Notes: a model not told the origin generated them from the sequence alone. 44,662 nucleotides of DNA from Cohnella nanjingensis (GCF_014212125.1 NZ_JACJVP010000043.1:4442-49103); one strand, 5' to 3'; shown: positions 25,801-33,827, counted from the first letter of the stretch. Numbers and translations are program-made.

Positions 25801-26790
25801 ATGATACGGATCGGCATGTTGAGCTATTGGCATGTGCATGCGGAAGACTATACGAAGCAAGTACTGGATCACCCGGATACGGAGATCGCCGCGATCTGGG
25901 ACGAGATTCCGGCGCGCGGCGAGGAGAAGGCGACCAAGTACGGCGTGCCGTTCATCGCCTCCCTGGACGAGCTGCTCGCGCGGGACGATATCGACGCGGT
26001 CGTCGTCGACGCGCCGACGAATATCCACCGGGACGTCATGGTGAAGGCGGCGCAAGCCGGCAAGCATATCTTCACCGAGAAGGTCGTCGCGCCTACGCTG
26101 CATGAAGTCAACGAGATTCTGGACGCGGTGAAGCAAGCCGGCGTGAAGCTGACCGTCTCGCTGCCGCGCCTGTACGATTCCTATACGCAGACGATCCGCG
26201 AAGTGCTGGCGGAAGGCTCGCTCGGCAAGCTGACGCTGGCCCGCGTCCGGCTGTCGCACAACGGTTCAACCGCGGACTGGCTGCCGGCGCACTTCTACTC
26301 CAAGGAACAATGCGGCGGCGGCGCGCTGATCGATCTCGGCTGCCACCCGATGTATCTCGTGCGTCTGTTCCTCGGGCTGCCGGATACGGTAAGCGCTACC
26401 TACGGCTACGTATCGGGCCGCGAAGTCGAAGACAACGCCGTGGCCGTCCTCTCCTACTCGGAAGGCGCGATCGGCATCGTGGAAGCGGGCTTCGTCAACA
26501 GCCACTCGCCGTTCTCCATCGAGCTGCACGGCACGGACGGCACGCTGTTGTTCGGCTTCCCCGAAGAGAAGCTGAAGGTGCGCAGCAACGCGAAGGGCGA
26601 GGGCTGGCAGGAAGTGCCGATCGGCGACCGCAAGCCGTACGCGTTCGAAGAGTGGGTCGGCCATATCCAGAACGGTACCGAAGCGGCGGAGAACGTCGGC
26701 CTGGCCGTCGATCTGACGAAGCTGATGGAAGCTTCGAACCGTTCGGTCTCGGAAGGACGCCCGATCCGCATCGCGGAACTGCAAGCTTAA
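25801..26790 (+). CDS. Gfo/Idh/MocA-family oxidoreductase (atypical)
   Basis: A 329-residue predicted NAD(P)-dependent sugar or cyclitol dehydrogenase. The N-terminal Rossmann part lacks the usual GxGxxG (it reads IGMLSYWHVHAEDY). The EKP motif is altered to TEKVVAPT. The substrate-binding part keeps GGGALIDLGCHPMYL, with Asp and His at the expected catalytic positions. The altered nucleotide motif is typical of some divergent subgroups, but cofactor use is less certain. AAGGGGCG lies upstream. It is the first gene of a three-gene operon with an AraC regulator and a second family member, 31 bases before the regulator. Confidence 0.9.
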   Translation: MIRIGMLSYWHVHAEDYTKQVLDHPDTEIAAIWDEIPARGEEKATKYGVPFIASLDELLARDDIDAVVVDAPTNIHRDVMVKAAQAGKHIFTEKVVAPTLHEVNEILDAVKQAGVKLTVSLPRLYDSYTQTIREVLAEGSLGKLTLARVRLSHNGSTADWLPAHFYSKEQCGGGALIDLGCHPMYLVRLFLGLPDTVSATYGYVSGREVEDNAVAVLSYSEGAIGIVEAGFVNSHSPFSIELHGTDGTLLFGFPEEKLKVRSNAKGEGWQEVPIGDRKPYAFEEWVGHIQNGTEAAENVGLAVDLTKLMEASNRSVSEGRPIRIAELQA

Positions 26791-26821
26791 TCACGAGAGG
26801 CAGCGGAAGGAGGCGCGAGGC

Positions 26822-27796
26822 ATGCTGATGGACGGAAGACCCGATCCGCTGGAGCGCAAGGCGGGCGAGACGCCCTTCCCGTTCGCGCGGATGGCGCGCA
26901 AGCGCGACGCGCTGGATAGGCTCGACCTGCGGTTCCGCTGGGGACGCTACGGCATCCGCGTGCTGCACTGCCATCTGGCGGCCTTTGCGCCGGGGCACGT
27001 CATCTCCTTCCACAAGCACTCGGAGTTCGAATTCCACTTCATCCCGAAGGGCAAAGGCACGGTGACCTTCGCGGACGGCGCCGCTTACGAGCTGCATGAA
27101 GGCTTGTTCTATCTGACCGGCCCCGACGTCGTCCACGAGCAGCGCTCGGACGATGCGGAACCGATGTACGAGCTGTGCCTGCACTGCGAGATCGTCCCGC
27201 TCGAGACCGGCAGCGGAACCGAATGGGGCGATTCGCTCGAAGTAAGGGAGGCGGACGAGTGCATCCGCCTGCTGCAGACGATGCCGCCCGCGCCGACGCT
27301 CGACCGGTATCAGGCGATGAGCGCTTTCCTGGACGCGTACCGGGCGTGGGAGGAGCAGCCCGTCGGCTTCTACACGACCGTGAAGCAGACGATGATCCAG
27401 ATCCTGCTGCGCGCGGCGCGGGTGCACGCGTCTCCCGAGGACGCGGGCAACATTCCGGAGCGGGACATGAAGGATCACCGGTTCCGCCTCGCCATCCAGT
27501 ACATCGAGGACAACGCGGCGCGGCCGATCACGCTGGAGGAAGTGGCGGAGCGGGTGCAGGTGAGCCCGCGGCAGCTGCAGCGCATCTTCCAGAGCGAAGG
27601 ACGGACGACGTTCCGAGATTGGGTGGAGCACGTCCGCCTGCAGCGGATCAGCTCGGACCTGCTGCAGACGGAGCGGCCGATCGAAGAGATCGCGCTCGAG
27701 CACGGCTTCGTCAACCCGAACTATCTCTACCCGGTATTCAAACACAAATTCGGCATGACGCCCTCGGCTTACCGTCGCTTGCATGGCGTGCGTTGA
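26822..27796 (+). CDS. AraC-family regulator with cupin sensor domain
   Basis: A 324-residue transcription factor. The N-terminal cupin has FAPGHVISFHKHSEFEFHFIPKGKGTVTF and LTGPDVVHEQRSDDAE, the usual sugar-binding beta barrel. The C-terminal AraC-type double helix-turn-helix is at about residues 220-320 (NAARPITLEEVAERVQVSPRQLQRIFQSEG ... IEEIALEHGFVNPNYLYPVFKHKFGMTPSAYRRL). It is embedded between two Gfo/Idh/MocA genes on the same strand, so it is probably a local sugar-responsive activator. The start has a GGAGGCG site. Confidence 0.94.
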   Translation: MLMDGRPDPLERKAGETPFPFARMARKRDALDRLDLRFRWGRYGIRVLHCHLAAFAPGHVISFHKHSEFEFHFIPKGKGTVTFADGAAYELHEGLFYLTGPDVVHEQRSDDAEPMYELCLHCEIVPLETGSGTEWGDSLEVREADECIRLLQTMPPAPTLDRYQAMSAFLDAYRAWEEQPVGFYTTVKQTMIQILLRAARVHASPEDAGNIPERDMKDHRFRLAIQYIEDNAARPITLEEVAERVQVSPRQLQRIFQSEGRTTFRDWVEHVRLQRISSDLLQTERPIEEIALEHGFVNPNYLYPVFKHKFGMTPSAYRRLHGVR

Positions 27797-27829
27797 GCGG
27801 GGACGACACCCAAGGAGGCAATCATTCCT

Positions 27830-28912
27830 ATGAGTCAAAAAGTGAAAATCGGCATCATCGGCACCGGCGGCATCGCCCGCGCCCACGTATCGGCCTACCG
27901 CAAGCTTCCGTTCGTCGAGATCGTCGCGGTCGCGGACGTCATCCCGGGCAAAGCCCGTCAGTTCACCGAGCTGGAGGGCTTGAAGGATACGGCCGCTTAT
28001 GACAGCCACACCGAATTGCTGGCCCAAGATCTGGACGGCGTCAGCATCTGTACGCCGAACGTCTCGCACCACCGTACGGCCGTCGACTCGCTGCGCGCCG
28101 GCAAGCAAGTGCTGCTCGAGAAGCCGATGTCCGTCACGCTGGCCGAGGCGCTCGAGATGGCGCAGACGGCGCGCGAGACGGGCCGGATGCTGACGCTCGG
28201 CTTCCAGCCGCGCTACGACCCGAACATGAAGCTGCTGCAAGACATCGTGCAATCGGGCCGTCTCGGCAAAGTCTACTACGTGGAGACGGGCGGCGGCCGC
28301 CGCCGCGGCATGCCGGGCGGCACGTTCATCAGCAAGAAGCTCGCCGGCGCGGGCGCGATGGCCGACATCGGCTGCTACTCGCTCGACATGGCGCTGAATA
28401 CGATGGGCTATCCGCGTCCGGTATCCGTCTCGGCGTTCACGTCCAACCACTTCGGCACGAATCCGGTCTACCATCCCGAAGCGGCCAAGTTCGAAGTCGA
28501 AGACTTCGGCGTCGCGATGGTGCGCTTCGAGAACGATCTGGTGCTGCAGTTCAAGATCTCCTGGGCGATGCACATGGATACGCTCGGCGCGACGATGTTC
28601 CTCGGCACGGACGCCGGCCTGAAGGTCACGCCGGCCGGCTCGGGCCCATGGTCCGGCGTCTGGGACGGCGCGGTCGGCGCGATGACGATGTTCCACGACG
28701 ACTTCGGCGGTCACACGTCGACGAACGTTCCGCTCATCGGCCATTCGCTCAATCTGTTCGACGAGAAGGTGCGCGACTTCGCCGAGGCGGTGCGCGACGG
28801 CCGTCCGGCGCCGATCCCCGGCGAGCAGATCCTCATTCAGCAAGCGATCATCGACGGCGTCCTGCGTTCCGCGGAAGCGCGCCGCGAAGTGTCGGTCGAG
28901 CTGCCGAACTAA
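27830..28912 (+). CDS. Gfo/Idh/MocA-family oxidoreductase
   Basis: A 360-residue predicted NAD(P)-dependent dehydrogenase acting on a sugar, inositol or glycan-derived compound. The dinucleotide motif GIIGTGGIARAHVSAY is intact, and LLEKPMSVT is the conserved EKP lysine region. In the substrate part the usual D-x-G-x-H motif reads ADIGCYSLDMAL, with Tyr where His is common; this occurs in subgroups of the family. AAGGAGG precedes the ATG, 33 bases after the AraC gene. It is the last gene of the operon, followed by a strong hairpin. Confidence 0.94.
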   Translation: MSQKVKIGIIGTGGIARAHVSAYRKLPFVEIVAVADVIPGKARQFTELEGLKDTAAYDSHTELLAQDLDGVSICTPNVSHHRTAVDSLRAGKQVLLEKPMSVTLAEALEMAQTARETGRMLTLGFQPRYDPNMKLLQDIVQSGRLGKVYYVETGGGRRRGMPGGTFISKKLAGAGAMADIGCYSLDMALNTMGYPRPVSVSAFTSNHFGTNPVYHPEAAKFEVEDFGVAMVRFENDLVLQFKISWAMHMDTLGATMFLGTDAGLKVTPAGSGPWSGVWDGAVGAMTMFHDDFGGHTSTNVPLIGHSLNLFDEKVRDFAEAVRDGRPAPIPGEQILIQQAIIDGVLRSAEARREVSVELPN

Positions 28913-28928
28913 TCGCTTGAAATACAGG

Positions 28929-28966
28929 CAAGCCCCGTTCCTCCTAGAGAGGAACGGGGCTTGTTT
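28929..28966. terminator. Terminator between converging operons
   Basis: A 15-bp perfect stem CAAGCCCCGTTCCTC / GAGGAACGGGGCTTG with a 5-base loop, followed by TTT. It lies between the oxidoreductase operon (plus) and the ABC permease gene (minus), and probably serves at least the plus strand. Confidence 0.85.
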
Positions 28967-28996
28967 CGTTCCGCGCGGACCGGGCATCTACCGGTC

Positions 28997-29611
28997 TCAA
29001 TAATGAAGATCCTTGCGCCGGACGATCCGAAGGGAAAGCAGATAAGACGCGAGCAGGAGCGCGGCCGCGGCGGCCAGCGACAGCAGGATCGCCGCGGGAC
29101 CGGTTTGGGCCAGGGCGGCATCGTCCAAGAATCGGAACATGATCGCGCTCGCCGCGAAAATCGTGGCCAACGAGAGGAAGTTCACGAGGTACAGCCCCTT
29201 ATGGCCCAGGCCGTAATACAGCGGGCAATAGACGGAGCCGAACAGCAGCCCGACGAGCGTGACGATCCAGGCGTCCGAGCCATAGCTTCCGGTCGATTCA
29301 AGCCGGAACATCTCGCCGTACATCCACCGGGCAGCGCAGGAGAGCAGAACGCCGATCGCGACGAAGATCAGGACCGTGGCGTACTTGGCGGCGACGATGT
29401 CGCGCCTCCGGACGGGCAGGCTGCCGACGAAAGCCATCGCCCGGTTGCGCGTCTCGATCGTCGCGACCATGGCGAGCAGCATGAGGGGCGCCAGCAGGCC
29501 GGTCGTGAAAACCGTCCGGACGTTCATGAAGCCCATGAACAGCGCGTATCCGACGACAAAGAGGTACAAGTATCTGAGAATTAGCAGATCTTTGCGCACG
29601 AGATTAAGCAT
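28997..29611 (-). CDS. ABC-2 type membrane protein
   Basis: A 204-residue integral membrane protein with about five or six hydrophobic segments. It begins MLNLVRKDLLILRYLYLFVVGYALFMGF and includes PVRRRDIVAAKYATVLIFVAIGVLL, a pattern common in ABC-2 permease subunits that work with a cytosolic ATPase. Its ATG overlaps the end of the ATPase gene by 8 bases. The longer frame upstream reads through the ATPase end and is not used. It is the third gene of a GntR-ATPase-permease operon; such YtrA/YvcR-like sets often respond to cell-wall-active compounds (family knowledge). Substrate unknown. Confidence 0.85.
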   Translation of the reverse strand: MLNLVRKDLLILRYLYLFVVGYALFMGFMNVRTVFTTGLLAPLMLLAMVATIETRNRAMAFVGSLPVRRRDIVAAKYATVLIFVAIGVLLSCAARWMYGEMFRLESTGSYGSDAWIVTLVGLLFGSVYCPLYYGLGHKGLYLVNFLSLATIFAASAIMFRFLDDAALAQTGPAAILLSLAAAAALLLASYLLSLRIVRRKDLHY

Positions 29612-30479
29612 GAACGGACGGTTCTCCTTTCGCGGTGAAGTACATGATGTCCTCCAGCGTAGGGCGCTCGACGCTCGCATAGCCCGCGAACAGGCGGACG
29701 GCGGCCTCCCGGTCGGCGCTCAGCGCCTCGAAGCCGACGGCGGTTTCCCGGATGCCGACGAACGATCGGCGCACCTCCCGGTCCAGCAGATCCGGTCCGG
29801 CCTTGACGAGCGCGTAGCGATCTAGGACGTCGTCCTTCGGCTCGCAAAACTGCAGGCGTCCGCGATGCAGAAACGCGATATAATCCGCGATCCGCTCCAG
29901 ATCGGTCGTGATGTGCGTGGAAAAGACGACCGTCCGGCGCTCGTCCTGCACATAGTCCGCGAGCAGGTCGAGCAGTTCCCGGCGAAAGACGGGGTCGAGT
30001 CCGGCCGTCGGTTCGTCCATGATCAGCAGGTCCGGTTGATGGGAGAACGCGATCGCTATGGAGAGCTTCATCCGCATCCCTTTGGACAGGCTGCGGATCT
30101 TCGCGCCGGCCGTCAATTCGAAGCGGTCGAGATAGGTTCGGAAAACGCGTTCGTCCCAATCGGCGTAAAACGGGGCGACGATCCGGGCCATGCCGCGGAT
30201 GCTCAGATGCTCGTAAAAAGGGCTCTCGTCCGCGACGAATCCGATTCGCCGGCGGATCTCGTCCTCGCGCTCCGGCATGGGCATGCCGAGGACGCGCACC
30301 GTCCCCGCATCCGGCAGCGACATGCCGAGGATCTGCCGGATCAGCGTGCTTTTTCCGGCTCCGTTCGGGCCGATCAGGCCGGTGATGTAGCCTTTGCGGA
30401 TATCCAGGGTGACGTCTTCCATCCGAAAGGCGCCCTGGCGCTTGCTCACCTGCCGGAGCTCGATGGCTTGCTCACTCAT
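29604..30479 (-). CDS. ABC transporter ATPase (YtrB-like)
   Basis: A 291-residue nucleotide-binding subunit. It has Walker A GPNGAGKST, Q-loop region, signature LSKGMRMKLSIA, Walker B LLIMDEPTAGLD and switch His in VVFSTHI. The signature is LSKGM rather than LSGGQ, which is usual for exporters of this YtrB/EcsA-like class. The true start is the ATG at 30479, overlapping the GntR gene's end by 8 bases; the next gene overlaps its own end by 8 bases, so all three are translationally coupled. It energises the ABC-2 protein encoded downstream. Confidence 0.95.
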   Translation of the reverse strand: MSEQAIELRQVSKRQGAFRMEDVTLDIRKGYITGLIGPNGAGKSTLIRQILGMSLPDAGTVRVLGMPMPEREDEIRRRIGFVADESPFYEHLSIRGMARIVAPFYADWDERVFRTYLDRFELTAGAKIRSLSKGMRMKLSIAIAFSHQPDLLIMDEPTAGLDPVFRRELLDLLADYVQDERRTVVFSTHITTDLERIADYIAFLHRGRLQFCEPKDDVLDRYALVKAGPDLLDREVRRSFVGIRETAVGFEALSADREAAVRLFAGYASVERPTLEDIMYFTAKGEPSVHA

Positions 30480-30861
30480 GTTCGCTTCCCCCGTTTTCGT
30501 ACAAAATCGCAAGCAGGCCGACGAGTTCGTCCAGTCCCATGCCCAGCGCCCGGCTATCGCCGACGGCTTCCTCGAGCAGCTCTTCGACGCGTCTGAGCCG
30601 CCGTTCGCGGAGCAAGGCGGGGCTCACGCCAGCGACGAAGGAGCCTTTGCCGACGACGGAGTCGATGAGGCCTTCCTTTTCCAGCTCCTCGTAAGCGCGC
30701 TTGGTGGTGATGACGCTGATTCGCAAATCCTTCGCGAGCTGCCGGATCGAGGGCAGCGGCGCGCCGGACGCGAGGCTGCCCGACCAGATCTGCTCGCGGA
30801 TCTGCCGGGCGATCTGCGCGTAGATCGGCTCGTCGGTGGCGTTGGATAGGATGATGTTCAT
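30472..30861 (-). CDS. GntR-family regulator, YtrA subfamily
   Basis: A 129-residue repressor. The winged helix (PIYAQIARQIREQIWSGSLASGAPLPSIRQLAKDLRISVITTKRAYEELEKEGLIDSVVGKGSFVAG) is followed by a short C-terminal dimerisation helix pair, as in YtrA. I use the ATG at 30861, with GAGACGG upstream; the longer frame covers the promoter. It heads an operon with the ATPase and permease and almost certainly autoregulates it through the palindrome at 30887-30913. Confidence 0.94.
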   Translation of the reverse strand: MNIILSNATDEPIYAQIARQIREQIWSGSLASGAPLPSIRQLAKDLRISVITTKRAYEELEKEGLIDSVVGKGSFVAGVSPALLRERRLRRVEELLEEAVGDSRALGMGLDELVGLLAILYENGGSEHE

Positions 30862-30886
30862 CGGGCACCGTCTCTTCAAGTGTTCA

Positions 30887-30930
30887 TAGTGTATATGACT
30901 AATATATACACTATACACGGAGGGTGTCAA
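30887..30930 (-). promoter_or_regulatory. Promoter and palindromic operator of the GntR operon
   Basis: The 27-bp palindrome TAGTGTATAT-N7-ATATACACTA (30887-30913) overlaps the -10. On the minus strand the -35 is TTGACA (30930-30925), and TATATT follows with an 18-base spacer. Operators of this AT-rich GTGTA...TACAC type are known for YtrA-subfamily regulators. Binding would block RNA polymerase directly. Confidence 0.85.
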
Positions 30931-31118
30931 GGCGGGCGGAGCGCCGGGTCGCTCGGATGCGTCGCCAGTAAGTCGCAAGTTGCTTATGTTCGGCAGGAGA
31001 ATGGATCAATCGTCCGGAAAATAAAGGAATGAGGCCGGATCCGGAGGGTTGCTGCCTGCGGCGCATTGCCGATCGGCTGGGCGCATTTGCGCAGATTCTA
31101 CGGGGGTTGGTGGAAACG

Positions 31119-31979
31119 ATGCCAATAAATAAGAGGGAGAATCGGGGCTATAATCCCATTCTGCATGCCAGGAGCAAGAATTATTTTTGGAAGGGTAAAG
31201 GCGCATTATCCATTAAAACATTTAAAAATGGACGAGCGTTCTATCATGCCGGTCGTGGGCACTTTGCCGTTGAGGAAGGGAACTATCTGTTGCTTAATCA
31301 TGGTCAGGAGTATTCGATAACCATCGAATCGGATGTCCCTGTGGAGTCCTTCTGCATCTTTTTCCCCGAGAGGATGGTTGAAGAGGTCTATCGCAGTATC
31401 ATGACATCCGATGAGCAACTATTGGATGACCCGGCCGTACCCAAGCAAATGTCGGTTGATTTTGTTGAGAAAACTTATCATGATCATTGGTTAACCGCAA
31501 GCTTGTTTCAAATCAAGTCCGAATATGCAGATCCGCAACGTGATGCAGCCTGGCTAGAAGAAAAGTTATGCGAATTAGCGCACGGGCTCCTAAAGGTCCA
31601 TCGACAGGTTCATCAAGAAATGTTGAAACTTCAGTCCTTAAAAACCTCGACGCGCGAGGAACTGTATAAAAGAATTCATATGGGTCATGAGTTTCTAAGC
31701 GCGTACTTTGATCAATCCCTAACCTTGACGGATGCGGCTAGAGCTGCATGCTTGTCGCCAAACCACTTCCTTAGAAGTTACAAGCAATTGTTTGGCATGT
31801 CTCCTTATCAGTATTTAGTAAGAAGAAGGCTTCAAGAATCGAAAAGGCTTCTTCTCCAAACGGATTGGCCCATCACCGATATTTGTCTGAGCGTCGGATT
31901 CCAGAGTCCTAGTACGTTTAGCAGTCTATTCTCTAAGCGTTTTTCGATGACCCCTTCGCAATTTCGTCAAAAAAGGTGA
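31119..31979 (+). CDS. AraC-family regulator (AT-rich gene)
   Basis: A 286-residue transcription factor. The N-terminal part (NYLLLNHGQEYSITIESDVPVESFCIFFPERMVEEVYRS) looks like a cupin-type sensor. The C-terminal double helix-turn-helix is clear (FDQSLTLTDAARAACLSPNHFLRSYKQLFGMSPYQYLVRRRL ... PITDICLSVGFQSPSTFSSLFSKRFSMTPSQFRQKR). The start at 31119 is my choice: GGTGG lies upstream, while the frame extends back to 31029 through GC-rich DNA of different character. Codon use is far more AT-rich than the genes to the left, suggesting separate origin. An ankyrin-repeat gene follows by 93 bases. Confidence 0.88.
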   Translation: MPINKRENRGYNPILHARSKNYFWKGKGALSIKTFKNGRAFYHAGRGHFAVEEGNYLLLNHGQEYSITIESDVPVESFCIFFPERMVEEVYRSIMTSDEQLLDDPAVPKQMSVDFVEKTYHDHWLTASLFQIKSEYADPQRDAAWLEEKLCELAHGLLKVHRQVHQEMLKLQSLKTSTREELYKRIHMGHEFLSAYFDQSLTLTDAARAACLSPNHFLRSYKQLFGMSPYQYLVRRRLQESKRLLLQTDWPITDICLSVGFQSPSTFSSLFSKRFSMTPSQFRQKR

Positions 31980-32072
31980 TTTTCAAGAAGCAAGTTTTCT
32001 AACCACGGTTATAATTTGGAAGTACAACCCGAATTTCAGCAGCATAAAACCATCGAAAAGGAGGCTAAAGGA

Positions 32073-32594
32073 ATGGAGTTAACGCAAATCATTGATGATG
32101 CATTTCAAGCGGCTCAGTCGGGCGAAGCTGCACGGCTTAAAGACATTGTAGAATCTCACCCGCATCTTGCAAATGCGGAAAATCGGGACGGGCTTACCCT
32201 TTTAGGGTATGCGGCCCATATGGGCAACAAGGATGCAGTGCAGGTATTGCTACATTCTGGTGCGGATGTGGATGCGCTGTCTCATTCCAAGATTTCTTTC
32301 ATTCCTTCGAATACGGCATTGCATGCCGCGTTAGCAGGGGAGCGTAACTTGGATGTGATCAAGCTGCTATTGTCTCATCGCGCGCAGACGACGATTTTTG
32401 ACAGCAATGGACATACTTGTTTGCACACTGCCGCATTCCATGACGATAACCTGGAAATCATTCGCTTGTTAATCGAACATGGAGCCGATGTTAACGCCAG
32501 TACGGAAGGCGGAGAAACGCCTTTGTCCCTTGCAATCAAGCAGGGGAACCCTAACGTAGCGGAACTTCTTCGCCAAAACGGAGCCCTGCTCTAA
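32073..32594 (+). CDS. Ankyrin-repeat protein
   Basis: A 173-residue protein made almost wholly of ankyrin repeats, about four (NRDGLTLLGYAAHMGNKDAVQVLLHSGADVDA; NTALHAALAGERNLDVIKLLLSHRAQ; NGHTCLHTAAFHDDNLEIIRLLIEHGADVNA; GETPLSLAIKQGNPNVAELLRQNGALL). No signal peptide or membrane segment is seen, so it should be a cytosolic protein-binding module. AAAGGAGG sits ahead of the ATG at 32073. Base composition matches the AraC gene before it, and the two may be a transferred pair. The partner is unknown. Confidence 0.93.
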   Translation: MELTQIIDDAFQAAQSGEAARLKDIVESHPHLANAENRDGLTLLGYAAHMGNKDAVQVLLHSGADVDALSHSKISFIPSNTALHAALAGERNLDVIKLLLSHRAQTTIFDSNGHTCLHTAAFHDDNLEIIRLLIEHGADVNASTEGGETPLSLAIKQGNPNVAELLRQNGALL

Positions 32595-32660
32595 TTTTAA
32601 GAGTAGTCGCCGAAAGCGGATTTTGAATTCGGAACAAGTCGGCAATCGAGCTAGAACGCC

Positions 32661-32700
32661 AACAGGCAGCGCAGGGATATCTTCCCTCACGCTGCCTGTT
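32661..32700 (+). terminator. Terminator after ankyrin gene
   Basis: An 11-bp perfect stem AACAGGCAGCG / CGCTGCCTGTT, with GGGA/TCCC pairing inside the loop. The tail is TATAAA, so the T-run is poor. Confidence 0.75.
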
Positions 32701-32702
32701 TA

Positions 32703-32943
32703 TAAATGGCGCCCCGCTGCAGTTTTATTCCCGCTGAAGGCCATCATGCGGTTGATGGGCAAGCTCTTCGCACAGCCCGTGGAGAAAAGCATCCAACCGA
32801 TCATCCGGCTTATGGACAACCCATTGCCGCAACCGCTCATCGCTTGGGATCGGAACAAGCCGGTCGATCTGTCGATCGATTCCTTGCAGCCGGCCAAGGC
32901 GCAGCGGTTGTTTGAATTAACGAAGCATCTCATTGCCGAATGA
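32703..32943 (+). pseudogene. Orphan coding fragment, C-terminal piece of an unidentified protein
   Basis: The frame ending at 32943 reads as plausible protein from about 32703 (YKWRPAAVLFPLKAIMRLMGKLFAQPVEKSIQ..., ending RLFELTKHLIAE). The only usable start is the ATG at 32746, giving 65 residues with no clear ribosome-binding site. The frame also runs back through the ankyrin terminator, so its upstream part is not coding. It looks like the 3' end of a gene whose front was lost. I do not recognise the family. Confidence 0.4.
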
Positions 32944-32991
32944 TCGGCGGGAAGTTCGATTATGGACGCCGAAAGATCGCCCGCCCCATCT

Positions 32992-33507
32992 TCATCGGGT
33001 TCCCGCGAGCTTGCGCACCTCGAACAAGCTGAGCCTGTCGCCGGTCTTTTCATGGAACAGGGAACCGCCTTTAACGTGGTCGATGAACAAGATGCCGTCC
33101 AGGTGGTCGGTCTCATGCTGGATGCAGCGGGCCAGGAAGCCCTCCGCTTCCAGCTCGAACGTCTCGCCTTGGCGGTTCAAACTTCTCACCTTCACGTAAT
33201 TCGCACGGTTGACGAAGCCGTAGAAGCCGGGGAAGGAGAGACAAGCCTCCGTCCCCTCTTGCTCGCCGCTCCGCTCGACGATCTCCGGGTTGATCAGCTC
33301 GATCAAGCCGTCTCCGCAATCCATCACGAGGATGCGGCGCAGGTAGCCGACCTGCGGCGCGGCCAGGCCGGCCCGGCCCTCGGCCTCGTACAGCGTCTCC
33401 GCCATATCGTCGAGCAGCTTCCCGATACGAGGGGTGACAGCTTCTACGGGTTTGGCGACTTTCCGTAACATCGGGTCTCCGAAAGGGAGAATAGTCTTGA
33501 CGGTCAT
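32992..33507 (-). CDS. def: Peptide deformylase
   Basis: A 171-residue metalloenzyme that removes the formyl group from nascent proteins at the ribosome. Motif 1 is RAGLAAPQVG (the usual first Gly of GxGLAAPQ is Arg here). Motif 2 is EACLSFPG with metal ligand Cys89 (usual EGCLS). Motif 3 is QHETDHLDG, giving His131, Glu132 and His135. All ligands are present, so it should be active, and the small motif changes suggest a secondary paralogue rather than the ribosome-cluster copy. Its ATG lies 4 bases after the XRE gene stop, so the two are cotranscribed and coupled. The pairing with a private repressor is uncommon. Confidence 0.95.
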   Translation of the reverse strand: MTVKTILPFGDPMLRKVAKPVEAVTPRIGKLLDDMAETLYEAEGRAGLAAPQVGYLRRILVMDCGDGLIELINPEIVERSGEQEGTEACLSFPGFYGFVNRANYVKVRSLNRQGETFELEAEGFLARCIQHETDHLDGILFIDHVKGGSLFHEKTGDRLSLFEVRKLAGTR

Positions 33508-33511
33508 GCGT

Positions 33512-33754
33512 TTAAGCTCCCTTCACTTGCGTCATGGGCTTGTGAACCCAGAGCTCGCCCGGCGTGCAATTCAACGCCGTGCACAGCGCGTCGAGCGTAT
33601 CCCTCTTCATCTGCTTCGGCTGGCTCGTCAGCAAGGCGCTGACGGACGGCGGGGACAGCCGGTATCCGGCTTTGTCCTGCAGCAGACGCATCAGCTCGGC
33701 GCCGCTCCGAATGCCTCTCTCCGCCATCACTTGCTGTAGCATCCACTCCAACAT
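33512..33754 (-). CDS. XRE-family HTH regulator, cotranscribed with deformylase
   Basis: An 80-residue Cro/CI-type DNA-binding protein made of little more than the five-helix domain (MAERGIRSGAELMRLLQDKAGYRLSPPSVSALLTSQPKQMKRDTLDALCTALNCTPGELW). I choose the ATG at 33754, with GAGAGG at normal distance; the in-frame GTG at 33763 would overlap that site. The promoter just upstream carries a perfect palindrome over its -35, so autorepression of the XRE-def operon is likely. How repression is relieved is not visible, because there is no ligand domain. Confidence 0.9.
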   Translation of the reverse strand: MLEWMLQQVMAERGIRSGAELMRLLQDKAGYRLSPPSVSALLTSQPKQMKRDTLDALCTALNCTPGELWVHKPMTQVKGA

Positions 33755-33791
33755 CGCGTTCACCTCTCGGGTTCATTTGCGGGTGATTCCG

Positions 33792-33827
33792 ATTATAACC
33801 GATAATAAAATATTAGGTAATACCTAA
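33792..33827 (-). promoter_or_regulatory. Promoter with perfect palindrome, XRE-def operon
   Basis: On the minus strand the -10 is TATAAT (33797-33792), the spacer is 17 bases, and the -35 is TTACCT (33820-33815). The 15-bp palindrome TTAGGTAATACCTAA (33813-33827) covers the -35. This is a textbook repressor site for a small XRE protein. Confidence 0.85.
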
